Shown here piece after piece: positions 21,795 through 33,279 of a DNA stretch of 64,000 nucleotides (within the stretch, counting starts at the first letter, position 1; every line of letters begins with the position of its first letter). The translations under genes were made by a program, and so were the position numbers. The notes below the pieces were generated by a model, which was not told where the DNA came from, made no database searches, and saw only the letters and a program-made list of their open reading frames with translations. The DNA lies in contig NW_020654422.1 in assembly GCF_003589595.1 (NCBI RefSeq), forward strand, positions 12,782,457-12,846,456. The letters are read 5' to 3'. The stretch comes from Hyposmocoma kahamanoa (taxonomy: Eukaryota; Arthropoda; Insecta; Lepidoptera; Cosmopterigidae).

Positions 21795-22085
21795 AATCTT
21801 TATTTCATAGGTAAGCAAATTATACTTGAAATCGTCATATTGATTAAACTCTATTGCTCATTCATAAGGCAGATTGCTCTGAGAAGAATGAGTAAGAAAT
21901 TGTAGGGGTTGCTCTTTGTAAATATACATTTGAATAAATTTATCATTTACAATATTTAATTTAGCAAGAGCTAAATAGGTCGCTATTATATGTTATTGTC
22001 ATCCAAGTACGCAGAAGCTGTATAATTTTATCTTTACCTAACTAACCTTTAGTATAATTTTGTTTCACTATAGTTTTAAACCTAG
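21795..22085 (-). mobile_element. CR1-like LINE, isolated 3' end
   Basis: Matches the 3' UTR of copies B and C (ATAGGTAAGCAAATTATAC, CTGAGAAGAATGAGTAAG, GGGGTTGCTCTTTGTAAATA) and ends inside the ORF2 tail (TTTCACTATAGTTTTAAACC). Severely 5' truncated. Confidence 0.75.
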
Positions 22086-22089
22086 AAAG

Positions 22090-22470
22090 ATACTGGATTG
22101 TATGCTGGAAAGGACTGGAAGAAATCGAAGGATACTGGTTGACTACCTCTGATTCTTTATCTGCGAGTCTTGCTATCGTAGTCGGCATTCTTCACAATAG
22201 CGACCAGCCTTCATGGTTACACAGCGTCAAGAACACATCAAGTTAGACACTTAATATTTAAATTAAACCATACATCGCTTGTAATAAAAACGGTTCAAAG
22301 TTCAAAGTGTCAAACACGGCGTGATCTAGATTGTACCATGTCTTAGGAAACTCTTAACACTTAAAACTCCGTAACTGATCCTCCACACTGTTACCAACAA
22401 TTTTCTACAGGTACTTTTTATTCGATCATTGAAGAGCTCTGTGCCTATCGCTTGGGATTATCATAAAAAT
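22090..22470. other. Intron DNA, unassigned
   Basis: Nothing recognisable. Confidence 0.35.
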
Positions 22471-22477
22471 CGATCAA

Positions 22478-22960
22478 AAATTTTTTTTTTTTTTTTTAAT
22501 TTATTGAGGAACAAACAGTTTTACATATTTAAAAATATACATACTTAAAATTAACATATTACTAAACCTACAGTTCCCTAAATATGCATATAAAACAAAA
22601 AAGTATACGGTATACTGACACTTATAAACGTAAGTTTTATAAACGTTAAAAAAAACAAAGTAAAATGAACGCAACACCACCCGTATCCCTCAAACTATGC
22701 AACGAACGCACATTTTCTAAGTTTGCTGGATGACAGGCACCGGTTGGTTACGTTCGGGAGCGAGCGGTCGTGAAAAATTTCATCAAATCAAATCAAATAA
22801 TTTATTTATCACACACTAATACGAAACAGAACATATAACAATACTAGCGGAACAACAACAGTGCGTGGAAGGAACAGGCTCAGTTAAATCTCTGTGGCTG
22901 TGTGCCACGCGCTACTGATTTTCAGCCTGGCCTTGTTGAAAAAATTGTTTTTAAAATAAC
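22478..22960 (-). repeat. Two probable LINE 3' ends
   Basis: A T run at 22480-22498 followed by TTTATTGAGGAACAAACAG, and an (AATCA)n-like run at 22787-22800 followed by TTTATTTATCACACAC and a GC-richer body with GTGTGCCACGCGCTACTG, both look like A-tailed 3' ends inserted on the minus strand. The clades are not recognisable. Confidence 0.4.
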
Positions 22961-23518
22961 TAGTTCAATAACACCACAGTCGCTTACGATAGCTCGCTTT
23001 GATCGCGCATCGTAGTTTGGGCATTTCGTTTGGTATTCCTTTTTCTAGATGTCTCATTTTATCATTTGGTGCAAATGGATTAGCATTTTGGATAGTATAT
23101 AAGCTTCTTATCCGAATTGGTTATTGCAAATATGGTAATATTCGATCCAAGATTTGATACTCCTGAACGTTTCCAAAATTTTAGACGCAACTTGAGATTG
23201 GATGAAGGTGTCAGAAACTTCGTACAATGTTGTACTAATGTTGCTTAAGAGACATTGTACTCACACCGTACAAGTTTCAAACTTTGGCATAGATATTTAG
23301 ACGCGCGGAGGAAAGTCACAAGAATGTCTATTATGCTTTGTACAAAGTTAATTACATGGTGGTGCTTATATCAACGTTTTGCCTAATATACGGGTTTAAA
23401 AAAGTATGTATGAGAATTCATGGAGTGATTCTATTCAGGATACTGAACATATTCTCAATAGAATTTCGTTCTTCCAGATATAAACAAGAGCGGTTACAGA
23501 CGACAACTTTTAGCAGCG
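22961..23518. other. Intron DNA, unassigned
   Basis: No exon or repeat recognised. Confidence 0.35.
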
Positions 23519-23534
23519 ATGCAAATGTGTATTT

Positions 23535-23700
23535 GTGAAACGTGCAATTGCATCGCGACTTTAACGATTTACTGGCAGTTGCCAATGCATCAATATGCAG
23601 TAGCGCGTTTGCACCGCGATTGTATCACTGCAGCTGCGACTGCATCACGTTTGTGTCGCGATTGCATCGCGTTTGCATCAAACACATTTTTACATTTCCC
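23535..23700. repeat. Short imperfect repeats of GCATCGCG/TTTGCATC
   Basis: Variants of TTGCATCGCG, TTGCACCGCG, CTGCATCACG and GTGTCGCGATT recur roughly every 18-20 bases. The block ends about 85 bp from the Ig exon at 23785. The open frames across it (for example 23519-23932) have repeat-derived composition. Confidence 0.45.
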
Positions 23701-23784
23701 ATACAAAACGGGACGTTCAATTTGTAGTGAGTTTAAAGGCCATGAAAGAATAATATGTTACGTTGAGCTGATAATAGAACTTAC

Positions 23785-23938
23785 CGAAAATAGTCATAGG
23801 CTTCGTTCGTTCATCTTCGGCGAGGAAAGTAGAAATGACACAGGTGTAGTTGCCGGTGAGTTCTGTTCCTGGAGACAGGATACGCAATGCACGATGTTGT
23901 GTGTATGGGTTGCGGGATACTTTATAAGTTAGATCCAA
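23785..23938 (-). CDS. Ig-superfamily protein, second visible exon (second half of first Ig domain)
   Basis: Minus-strand exon between acceptor TTTTCAG (ending at 23939) and donor GTAAG (from 23784). It starts in phase 0 after the upstream exon and ends in phase 1. It encodes LDLTYKVSRNPYTQHRALRI, then LSPGTELTGNYTCVISTF and EDERTKPMTIF. The D-x-x-x-Y-x-C signature of Ig strand F is recognisable as ELTGNYTC, which supplies the cysteine that pairs with the one in the previous exon. An Asn-Tyr-Thr sequon lies directly before that cysteine. The exon continues into VPERRF on the exon at 9750, 14 kb away. Confidence 0.85.
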
Positions 23939-24142
23939 CTGAAAATTATATTATTATAATGAATATAATGTATGTTATGAAAGATTTTTACTAAGATTAG
24001 TGAAAATTACATCAAGTAAATCGTATCCAGTAACAACAAAATTGCATGGTCTAATTGAAATGGAATTATGTTCATAAAACGGGTAGTTTCTTTGTTATAT
24101 TTATGTCTTCAAATATTTATAAACTTCTATGTTACTCCCTAA

Positions 24143-24362
24143 AAGGCGACTTCCTACAGTCCGTGATTTTAGCGATTAGCTCGCATGGCTTGCACCCTCG
24201 CACTAAGAGACGCTTGTCCGTGGTAATGCAGATGCGTCCTTAGCGGTGCAAGGATCAATCCATAGCGAAAAATAGATGGGGTCGGTGTGTGGCTATGTGG
24301 CTCTCCATAGTCATCGGCTGTGTGAGGAAATCTGTAAAATCACGGACCGTGCGCCCCCGCCT
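24143..24362. mobile_element. 220-bp MITE inside the short Ig intron
   Basis: The ends AAGGCG...CAGTCCGTGATTTTA and the inverse TAAAATCACGGACCG...CGCCTT form arms of about 30 bp. It occupies a third of the 609-bp intron between the first two visible Ig exons. Flanking TAA on both sides is compatible with a 3-bp target duplication. Confidence 0.65.
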
Positions 24363-24547
24363 TAAAGTGTTTACGTTATATAATTTATTATACAATAAAA
24401 TTTTTGTCGTAAATTTACCTATTTAGAATAATAGCATAAATTTATTTAAAATAGGATTTAACAGACTGTAAAATATTTGTACATTACATTTAGGATGTTT
24501 CATATTAGGTCTACAAAATATTATATTCATAACAAAATGTGTCTTAC

Positions 24548-24774
24548 CTTATTCTTCAACAATCCCAACGCCTGTGGCTTCTGTGGTGGTATCCATTGGT
24601 ACACAGGTTTGCCATGCTTGCATTCAGAGCATGAGTTGTCCGCATAGAACCACTTTATTACCAATCCAGTGACATTGCCTGTCACGAATTCACAGTCCAT
24701 TGTCACTGCATCTCTTGAACCGTATTGTACTACTTCTGGCACCCGCATATTGACTATCCTTACTGAGTTCACAC
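24548..24774 (-). CDS. Ig-superfamily protein, first visible exon (first half of V-type Ig domain)
   Basis: Minus-strand exon from acceptor CTATTCAG (ending at 24775) to donor GTAAGAC (from 24547). Its first two bases finish a codon begun upstream. It encodes VNSVRIVNMRVPEVVQYGSR, then DAVTMDCEF (strand B cysteine), GLVIKWFY (core tryptophan) and KPVYQWIPPQKPQALGLLKN. The layout resembles insect Beat-like cell-surface proteins of neurons, which have two Ig domains; I am sure of the Ig fold but not of the subfamily. An unusual insertion NSCSECKHGK adds two extra cysteines between strands C and C'. The signal peptide must be on an exon further right, which I could not find. Confidence 0.85.
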
Positions 24775-25225
24775 CTGAATAGAGATTAATAGTGAAATTA
24801 GTGCTTCGTAATGGTATAAGTTACTTTTTTTAAAGATGTGTTTATTCAGTGATGATTATTTTTGGTTAACGTGACATCACATAGTTATATTTTACGTAAT
24901 ATAAGAGTATCGCTGTATAATGGTAGTGTTTAGTGATTATTGACTAAGAAGCCAATGAGAATTGGACCACATGAACAGAAATATCATTTGAAATTAATTC
25001 CGGTAAACTGCAACGACCTGAGACCACTTATTGTATATTCTATAATGTTTTTGAATAACAAGAATGGTCCCAATTGAATTTTATCTGTAAAATAAAAAAG
25101 AAATTAACCCCTTTTATGAGAACAATTGCCATTATTAGTGATAAATTACTGTCAGAATAAGCTTCAAAATTGCATGAATTGACACAGCTACTCTATTGTA
25201 TGTAGAATCCATTTAAATAAATAAA
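24775..25225. other. Intron or upstream DNA of the Ig gene, unassigned
   Basis: No exon recognised. Confidence 0.4.
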
Positions 25226-25625
25226 NNNNNNNNNNNNNNNNNNNNNNNNNNNNNNNNNNNNNNNNNNNNNNNNNNNNNNNNNNNNNNNNNNNNNNNNNNN
25301 NNNNNNNNNNNNNNNNNNNNNNNNNNNNNNNNNNNNNNNNNNNNNNNNNNNNNNNNNNNNNNNNNNNNNNNNNNNNNNNNNNNNNNNNNNNNNNNNNNNN
25401 NNNNNNNNNNNNNNNNNNNNNNNNNNNNNNNNNNNNNNNNNNNNNNNNNNNNNNNNNNNNNNNNNNNNNNNNNNNNNNNNNNNNNNNNNNNNNNNNNNNN
25501 NNNNNNNNNNNNNNNNNNNNNNNNNNNNNNNNNNNNNNNNNNNNNNNNNNNNNNNNNNNNNNNNNNNNNNNNNNNNNNNNNNNNNNNNNNNNNNNNNNNN
25601 NNNNNNNNNNNNNNNNNNNNNNNNN
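25226..25625. other. Assembly gap of 400 N
   Basis: A run of exactly 400 N interrupts the sequence at the 5' side of a LINE fragment; the round number suggests a scaffold gap of estimated size. Confidence 0.95.
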
Positions 25626-26556
25626 GACCTTTTCTGACTACGGAAGTAAAGCAAAGATTAATAGACGGTCTAGTGCTGTCTCATCTTGATTATGGAGACA
25701 TAGTATACGGGCCTTGTTTACTGAAAAAATTCGAAAAGAAAATTCAAAGAGTTCAAAATTCATGCATTAGGTACTGTTATGAGGTACCTCCACGTGCAGA
25801 CATTACTCCATATCTCAATACATTCAATATTTTAAACATGACAAACCGTAGAGTATTGAAATTAAATACATTCGTTCATAATTTGAGGAAATCATGCACT
25901 CCTATTTAGCTAAAAAGTTGCATTGGAACGACGGGGCTGATGGCAATGTACGATCGATACGGTATCCTACTTTACAGATATCACCAACTCCTAGACTAAC
26001 GGTTTATCGCGGTAGTTTCAAATTTGCTGCATCTAAGTGTTGGAATGATTTGCCTCCTCCAATAAGGAATTTGAAGTCTTCTTACACTTTCAAAAGGAAA
26101 TGCAGGCTTTGGTTACTTTCAAAGCAAAGTTCTGCTAGTAATTGGATGTAGTGTCGTCCAGCGGATTTATGCATATTTTTATTTTTGTTCTTTATTTATT
26201 TATTTATTTATATATATTGTAATTTTTCACTATTTATTGTTATTATGTGTGCAGTTCATCCTTATCTATACTTCATGTATTTTGAAATGAAATATTTTAT
26301 GTGGATTTGGTACCATTATGACAATGTAATCATAGCTTTAAGTTTAAATTGTATACTTTAGTCATTTTACTGGAGCTTGTCGAGACACGTCAGAATTATT
26401 ATATTATTAATATTACAGAATTAAATGTAGCGTTTCACCAAAAAAATTAAGTTTGAAAAACAGCTCAAGCTGAGACTCTTGCCTTTTTATCTACATGTGT
26501 AACTTCAGATTATGTTATTTAAGGCTAAATTATTATTTAATGTAGATAAATAAAGC

Positions 26557-26596
<40 letters not shown>

Positions 26597-26600
26597 AATA
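25626..26600 (+). pseudogene. Non-LTR retrotransposon, C-terminal part of reverse transcriptase ORF and 3' UTR
   Basis: The frame after the gap reads VKQRLIDGLVLSHLDYGDIV, then FEKKIQRVQNSCIRYCYEVP, and, after a one-base shift near 25906, LTVYRGSFKFAASKCWNDLP, PPIRNLKSSYTFKRKCRLWL to a stop at 26151. LDYGDIVYG and the S-K-C-W-N-D-L-P motif are typical of the region downstream of the RT in CR1/L2/Jockey-type LINEs. A 3' UTR of about 400 bp ends in an ATT repeat at 26560-26600. The 5' part is missing or lies in the gap. Confidence 0.8.
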
Positions 26601-26767
26601 ATGCTGGGTCTAATGCACTATAGAGCCGAAATATCACATAGCGTCACTAAAATGCAGCAAGACAAAAAAAATAAAAGCATAATTTTGTATAGGCTGTCAG
26701 TTGCATGTGTGATGTGCTATTATTTCACATACAGAAATATATCTATAAACATTGTTAAATTTTTGAG

Positions 26768-27015
26768 TATAAAAATGGTGGTAAGCGACACGCCATTCCA
26801 TAACAATTGCAGCACCACTTAGTGCTTTTAATTCCGAAGATCTAAGGGGCACTGCCACTGTGCTCGTCATCCTGAGATGATAAGTTGAATAGTCCCATGT
26901 GCCTGTAATTTCACGTGCTCCCTTACCCTTCCCAACCGGAACGCAGTAATGCTCACATCTCACGCTTGGCGGCAGAAATAGATAAGGTGGCAATACGTCC
27001 CTGGATGGAACTTGT
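26768..27015 (-). repeat. R1 dispersed repeat, copy 5
   Basis: Nearly full length; the tail side (CGACACGCCATTCCATAACA) is diverged. Confidence 0.65.
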
Positions 27016-27019
27016 TGTT

Positions 27020-27685
27020 TTACCCAACAAACGTTTTTTTGTGGTCTTTGTTTGGGAATAAAAACCTAACAAGTATTTATAAGTATGGTTGCTTTACCAC
27101 ATTATTTCGAACATATATGCTTCAATTCAATTTTAATTAAAGCGTCTGTTAGTACATATCGTCACACCCCGATGGATGTAAAGATGTATTATATACTCGT
27201 ACATATTCAAACGGAATTCTGCCTACACATTTAGGAAAAAGCAATTTGTCAGAACGAGTACGTACATGTTCCGGACATTTGTTAATAATAATGGATACCC
27301 AAAGGGTGAAATTCCGATGAGTGGGACAAAAAATTAAGCGTACCCTCGACATTCCCCAAACAAACCTTGTCCGAATATGTACCTATACTCTATATCTGCT
27401 GTCGGGACCTTGTGAAAGCTGCTTATTAAAATCTAAAAATATGTTTAATTCTTCTTATAATTCTGTATCATACTCTACTGTACCAACGCATTATATGTTT
27501 TCTTGGAGGGTTCTAGCCGGTGGCTATCAACTACCTGGCTAAGGCAGGTTAGAAATTCATAATTCGTCTAGATTTTATCATGCATTATAATTTCGATAAT
27601 TAATAGCCATTAAAGAAACAAAATAACATAGTGAAAAACATTTTTTTTTCTACTCATTTTCCAAAGTAATGAAAATTTTAATTTT
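27020..27685. other. Unassigned
   Basis: Overlapping open frames on both strands (27149-27542) have no recognisable protein content. Confidence 0.3.
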
Positions 27686-27689
27686 GTAT

Positions 27690-27770
27690 TGAATAGATAT
27701 TAAATTTTTTTTGTATAATTACTGTACTAGTTTGTTATAATTATTAATACAAAGGTCGTTTTTCGTCAAA
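27690..27770 (-). repeat. Family D SINE tail
   Basis: Tail only: CTAGTTTGTTATAATTATTA followed by ATACAAAGGTCG. Confidence 0.6.
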
Positions 27771-27984
27771 TTATAATGAAAATTATTTTTTGTTACTTTA
27801 ATCCATCTTACGTACTTCTATCGTTTTTAAGGGATTATACGAAGGTGGTTTCAGTCGCCGTCTTAAACAATTTATGCACTATAACATTACACAAATTCGG
27901 CAGTGGTTTTAAAAATATGACAATCAAAAAAAATCGTAAAATCGTCCTGTACATTTTGAATTTGTACCATTTGAAAAAAAAAAG

Positions 27985-28042
27985 GTTTTTTGCCATAGGA
28001 AATAAAACTATTTTTTCGGATCTAAATCGCATATATTTGTTT
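27985..28042 (-). repeat. Family H terminal fragment
   Basis: TAGGAAATAAAACTATTTTT, then CGGATCTAAATCGCATATAT matches one end of the element at 48358. Confidence 0.55.
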
Positions 28043-29900
28043 TTTGTTACAGTCGAAAAAAATTATTTCTTTTACCATGTGTGTAAAAAATCGCGAAAAT
28101 CTAAGAACTCTATGATATATCTTTTGCTAGTTTGTAAATTGCCGTCTGATTATATATTGCCGAATAATTTTCCAAAAATAAATTCATTTATTAATTAAAA
28201 TTATAAATGAATGTTACTTAATCACTAATATGGTAAAAAATTGATATTCATTCAGTTTCATTTGCATATTTCGTAATAAATTAAATTCACAATTTTATTA
28301 ATTTGCAAGATTTAAAATAATAAATAGAACTCAATTTAGAAAAGGCAGAATCTGAATAAATATTAATATAACTGTTTCACTCTCGAGACCTTCACATTTT
28401 ACTGAGAATACGGGACCACTTTATAAATGTCATCAATGCTTTCTTTATTGGTTTTAGGGTCCAATAAAAACATTAACTTATAAAAAAAGTCAAGTGTTTG
28501 AAGTTGTGATATGGCACGTTTAGAGTAGAACGGAAATTGAATACTTTCCTTTTTTCCTTTTGTTGCTTCTAGTTTTTATATTGCATGTAGAACGATTAAT
28601 CACTTCGCAGTGTTAAAATATGTATATGTGTTATAAGTGAAAAAAAGGTTGCTTTTATGAGTTCTGATCAGAGTATCAATTTTGTTCGCAAGACGGTTAA
28701 ATAGGTATTCTTATTACAATATCTGAGACGGTAGAGATATTTCAATTAGTAGTTTCTAATAATTTTGCTAAATTTTTGCTTCAGAGCTAAAACTTATTAC
28801 CTATAAACACTTTCATTAAAATGTTGTTCACATAAAACAAGAATTCATCAACACGAAACCCTTTTATGTTGATCCTAAATAATCTGGTATGGAATTGGAG
28901 CGTCGTCGCATCGTGCGGGGAGAATTAGGCTTCCTTTCTTACGGAAACATCATAACATCGGCCGAGAATACCGGTTTCCCAATTCTGTCCGAATATTGTT
29001 TCGTGCTTTCCGATGAGCTGCGACTATTCGTTCAATTTTCTCTGTTATACGATATGGGTTGTCTTTGAAATTAGATTGGATGCTTCCTGAGATTATTATA
29101 TTTATTATAGTTAAAGCTGAGATAAACACAATAAATACATAACATGATGTTAAAGTAAAATGCTTTCCTTTATTCCGTGAGCTTCTTATAATATAATGAA
29201 TGATGAGAAACTAGGTTACTTATAGTACTATATGTATATTTCTTGGTATAACAAGGTACGTCCTGGTACATCCATTATACAACCGTTGTTAGTTACTTTC
29301 TCATAGACTGCTGTAGGAACTACGCAAAAAGGGAAATGCTCATATTATCAAAGTTATTTACCGTGACAACAGGGCACTCCCTATTTAGATACAGTGTGTG
29401 TGGGTGTGCGTGTGGGTGTGTGGTGCAATTCTAAATTGCCCCACAGTGAACTGTATTTAACGGAAGGTTTGATTTTTTTCTGTAAAAGATAAAGAGCGCT
29501 GATTCTATTCCCAAATAGATGGACGGACCAAAATAAAAGTCCAATGTGTTTCAATTTACGTTGCGGTGGACTGTGGATAGAATCTGATAGAAGAGTTTAG
29601 TTCGTTCTTGTAAAATTGTACACCAAAATGATTACGATCTTTAGTCACGAAGGATCGACCACAGTGAGGGAGAAAACATACTGTTTTCTAACGAGTTGAG
29701 AAGCGGGGAAGTGGGATGTGATAGCCTCGTAAAGGGAAGAACAGTTGGGGTTTAGGTTTCGTCTCGAATGTGTGTCCCGCTAAGTTTTTTCAAATAATGT
29801 GCAGTGTATGTTGGCGATTACGTCATTTAGTTTTAACATTAAGAAACAATGTCAGGCTTACAAAACCCTCTTGAAACAGAAATGAAGCAAACTAAGTCAA
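28043..29900. other. Unassigned; GT-rich microsatellite
   Basis: A GTGTGTGGGTGTGCGTG run lies at about 29394-29425. A GC-richer patch at 28890-29030 has no recognisable frame. Confidence 0.4.
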
Positions 29901-29904
29901 TTAG

Positions 29905-30005
29905 ATAACACGACATACGTTGCGCTGATCCCAAAATAAGTAACTAATTACTAAGTAACTTGTGTTATGGAATTTGGAAAAAACAACAGTAGGTATGTAA
30001 ACACC
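29905..30005 (-). repeat. Family C SINE, 3' part
   Basis: Contains ACGTTGCGCTGATCCCAAAA and AAGTAACTTGTGTTATGGAA as in the copy at 48697; the tRNA-like head is missing. Confidence 0.6.
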
Positions 30006-30027
30006 CAATGTGAAAGAGGTAGTACAG

Positions 30028-30098
30028 GGAAGTACTGCCACCTTACTTGCTTACCGTTTTGTTCGTCCCGTCACTTGATATTGTAAAAAAAATTTAGT
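30028..30098 (+). repeat. R1 dispersed repeat, tail and head scrap
   Basis: The head words CAGGGAAGTACTGCCACCTTA abut the tail words TTTTGTTCGTCCCGTCACTT, so about 200 bp of the middle are deleted. Confidence 0.55.
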
Positions 30099-30099
30099 C

Positions 30100-31505
30100 A
30101 AAGTTTCATTTCAAAACTAATTATGTACCTACCGAAAATAACATAGAGTGATGCTACGTTCAAACCTGTAACAAATAAATTTTTATAAGCGATTTTTTTA
30201 AATAATTTCTTTCAATTTTATCTCACAGCAAAGACATTGATATATTATTAAAAAAACTTTGTATGTAAAACAAATATATTTTCAAGTATTTGAAAAGAAA
30301 ATGCCAGAACTGATAAAAAATCTCATTTTTAATATGCATAATAGAATTGTAATGACTCATTATCAGTTGATTTCTGCAAAGTAGTACTCGTTATTATCGA
30401 AAACCATACAAAAGATTGTTACGAATATTTAGCCGCAACTATAGCGTGACAGGGGTGGGCAGTGATGCGAAACTTCGGCTGGCAGTGCAACCGGTGCATT
30501 ACTTGCAGGTATTGTTATTAGGCGACTTTTAGAAACAGAAAAGAATACGTGGACATATTGCAATATTAGTTTGGCTATGAATAGACAGTACAGCGTTTTT
30601 CGTTATTTTTACGGACACTGTCACGCTTTACGTTTCGTTACATCAGCTACATTACTAGTGTTGCATTAAGTGCATCTTGAAAATTCTTCATAATATCGGT
30701 ATTTGGTAGTTGTTAATGCCAAAACTTTTGTAAAACTTCTGAAAATTTCTATTGGCCCAATTTTAAAAACAGCTCAGCTAACTTCACCGTTACATACGAT
30801 TAATTAACTCAATATTACCAAACATCCTGCCACGTGCCTATAACCCCGTAAAGAAGGGAGAAAGGTAAAGAACGAGAAAGAGAGAAGATGATAAAAATCA
30901 ACAGGTTTGAAAGAACAGGAAAATGTGAGAAGCATCAAGTATGACGACGCGTGCGTGATGTTCCACTGCAGTAATTATAGGTGTTACAAAATAAACTTGT
31001 AGAGATGTTTTATTTAAGTAACTTTATAGAGTTATCAATTTTTTTATACTCAGCGTTACGAATAAAAACATTCAAATTACTAAATACATTTTTTCTATGT
31101 GTCACACAGCAAAATGGTCAATATTATCTTTAATAAAGAGCAATATTCATAAATTAAAATAAGCACTTCAAAAATTAGAAAATTTATTAATAATAAGGAA
31201 AAATTTTTATGAGCAGACTGGAGCTACATATATACATACATATTAGATAGTTATAATTTTTTAATCCTAAAAGTATTACGGATTTTCGAATTTCGCAATG
31301 GTTGTTGTCTAAATAATTTGGTTAAACATCTTTATGGAAAGTATAGTGGGTGGGTAAGTTAGTAGACGATTTTGGGATGCGATAAAACCGCAAACATTAT
31401 TCAGGGCTGCGGCGTAAATAAAATTAAAACAAATTTTATAAAGCTCGTCATTTTATTTACATTTAGGATTTACGCGTATATTTATATCTGAATTGTAGCA
31501 TGTAG
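30100..31505. other. Unassigned AT-rich DNA
   Basis: Nothing recognised on either strand. Confidence 0.4.
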
Positions 31506-31511
31506 CATGGT

Positions 31512-32030
31512 CACAGAAGAAAAAAAAAACAATGGAAATGTCTTAAGCCCCGATTACTATCAGAACCGCTGTCGCCAAAACAAATGATAAACACTACGAA
31601 ATCTTAATAATGGTGGGTAATAAATAGTTTCTAATTGAAAAAGATGTAACTAATTCTGGATTGTTAATATAATTTAAACTTTACCCAGTCGCTATATCAT
31701 TGAAATTTCAGTACATTTGTTGCAAGTTACGTTTTGATTTTACATTGAAATTTTATTCAACGTGCTGCCATCTTGCGGCTAGTACTTGAACTACGACCAA
31801 CGATTAACATTTGAATCAATTCGAAAAACAGAAAATTGAACATTTATTGAAATAAGACTTACGATGATATGAAATACTAATGCTAGTAATTTTTTGGTGC
31901 AGCTATCATTTTTGCACAATAAGGCATTTTTCTGCGATTTTAGAGAATTTACAATTAGGTCTTTCGAGACCTAATGTTGGCACGCGTCTGACGGTATCTA
32001 ACCACTTCCACTGTATTTATTGTTCTGTGG
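31512..32030 (+). mobile_element. Family F inverted-repeat element, copy 1
   Basis: The left end CACAGAAGAAAA...CAATGGAAATG is inverted at the right end as CCACTTCCACTG...TTCTGTG. The body includes ACCGCTGTCGCCAAAAC, TTCAACGTGCTGCCATCTTG and AATAAGGCATTTTTCTGCGA. GCATG flanks both sides, possibly part of an imperfect target duplication. No coding capacity. Confidence 0.65.
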
Positions 32031-32390
32031 GCATGATAATCAAATGCAACATCAATTCGTCTTCTTCTTAGAGCTTCTTTTATTATACGTATAATTAATT
32101 AATATTGTTCGCAAACGTATCATCTAGTATTTTGAAGCGTCTAACAGAAGCCAAACTTTAAAGTGAACAATTAAAATAATAACATTAAAGAGCGATCAAA
32201 AATTAAAATGCTCTTAGAACATTAATAGTGGGTTTAAAGCCCTTGTATGGCACGCGCAAGACGTGTGTTCACGGTCCGATGCATTACTGACAGCACAAAG
32301 GTGCTCTGTTTTTTTAGTATATGCACAGTATATATTTGTTAGAGGTAGTTTGTTTTATTATTCAAGACATCCCATCCCTTTTCAGTGGCC
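32031..32390. other. Unassigned AT-rich DNA
   Basis: Nothing recognised. Confidence 0.4.
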
Positions 32391-32392
32391 CA

Positions 32393-32702
32393 AGCTCGAA
32401 CTTTCACCTAAAATCGAGTAGTAACGTTATCGTATCGCCATCGAGACAATTTGTATGACAATTGGAATAGCGCACCTGTGAGCGTATTTGGTACTAAAAT
32501 CTCAGCACAAACTTTGAAGTTTGCCTTCATATCGTCATCGTGTAGTAAAGGTGAAATCTACGTAAAATATTGTACGAAAACGGTTGCACGAATAAATTTT
32601 TTACATAATAGTCCGTGAAAGTATAGTATTTATACGTTTTCGTATAGTAAAAACGTTTCGAAAACGTGACGTAGGATTGAAATGTTCATGCTTGGGCCAC
32701 AG
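32393..32702. mobile_element. 310-bp hAT-like MITE
   Basis: The left end CAGTGGCCCAAGCTCGAAC and the inverse of the right end (CTGTGGCCCAAGCATGAAC) match over about 25 bp. CAGTGG-type termini are common in hAT elements. No clear 8-bp target duplication was found. Confidence 0.55.
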
Positions 32703-32934
32703 TATATCTGGCGCACACTGGGCAACAATCGACGAGTACTTTACGCCGATTAGTAAGTTCTTTTACCACGATAGCCAACTTTATAGTGTATGCTATCGAT
32801 ACAGTAAGAAGAATATTATTCAAATTACGAATATGAAATTAAGCTGGCGAAATGCAAATTAGAAAAAATTTTTTGTTCCTTTAAAAGTATGTACCGAAGT
32901 ATTTAATATTATTATTTATTTATTGTTATTATAT

Positions 32935-32985
<51 letters not shown>
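32935..32985. repeat. TA dinucleotide microsatellite
   Basis: About 45 bp of nearly pure AT alternation. Confidence 0.9.
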
Positions 32986-33054
32986 AATGTATTTCATCTA
33001 TAGTGAATTATGAAATACTTTCAAACTTATTAAACCCATTCTTCTTCTATTTAG

Positions 33055-33278
33055 ACGGCCTCTGTGGTCGAGTGTCTTAAAGACCGGTTCTCATGGTCGT
33101 CACCATCTCTGAGGCCCCGGATTCCGTCACCGGTCGGGTCAGTGTACAAAACTAACTTTTATATTGCCTCGGGTCAAACAAACACCTATTGAGGTACCGT
33201 AGTTGTTTCCGATTTTCATAACACAAGTGCTTTAGTTACTTACTTCGGAATCAGAGCAACGTATATGATGTTGTCTGA
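33055..33278 (+). repeat. Family C tRNA-derived SINE
   Basis: Complete copy: CTCTGTGGTCGAGTG head, a decayed B-box, CCTCGGGTCAAACAAACACC, TTGTTTCCGATTTTCATAAC and ATGATGTTGTCTG end. Confidence 0.75.
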
Positions 33279-33279
33279 A

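Noticed and set aside
23519..23932. 137-codon plus-strand open frame
   Set aside because: It lies antisense to the Ig exon and across CpG repeats; the minus-strand exon with splice sites explains the region better.
27776..28198. 140-codon plus-strand open frame
   Set aside because: Low-complexity Phe/Lys/Asn-rich translation of AT-rich DNA that overlaps a family H repeat end; no domain.
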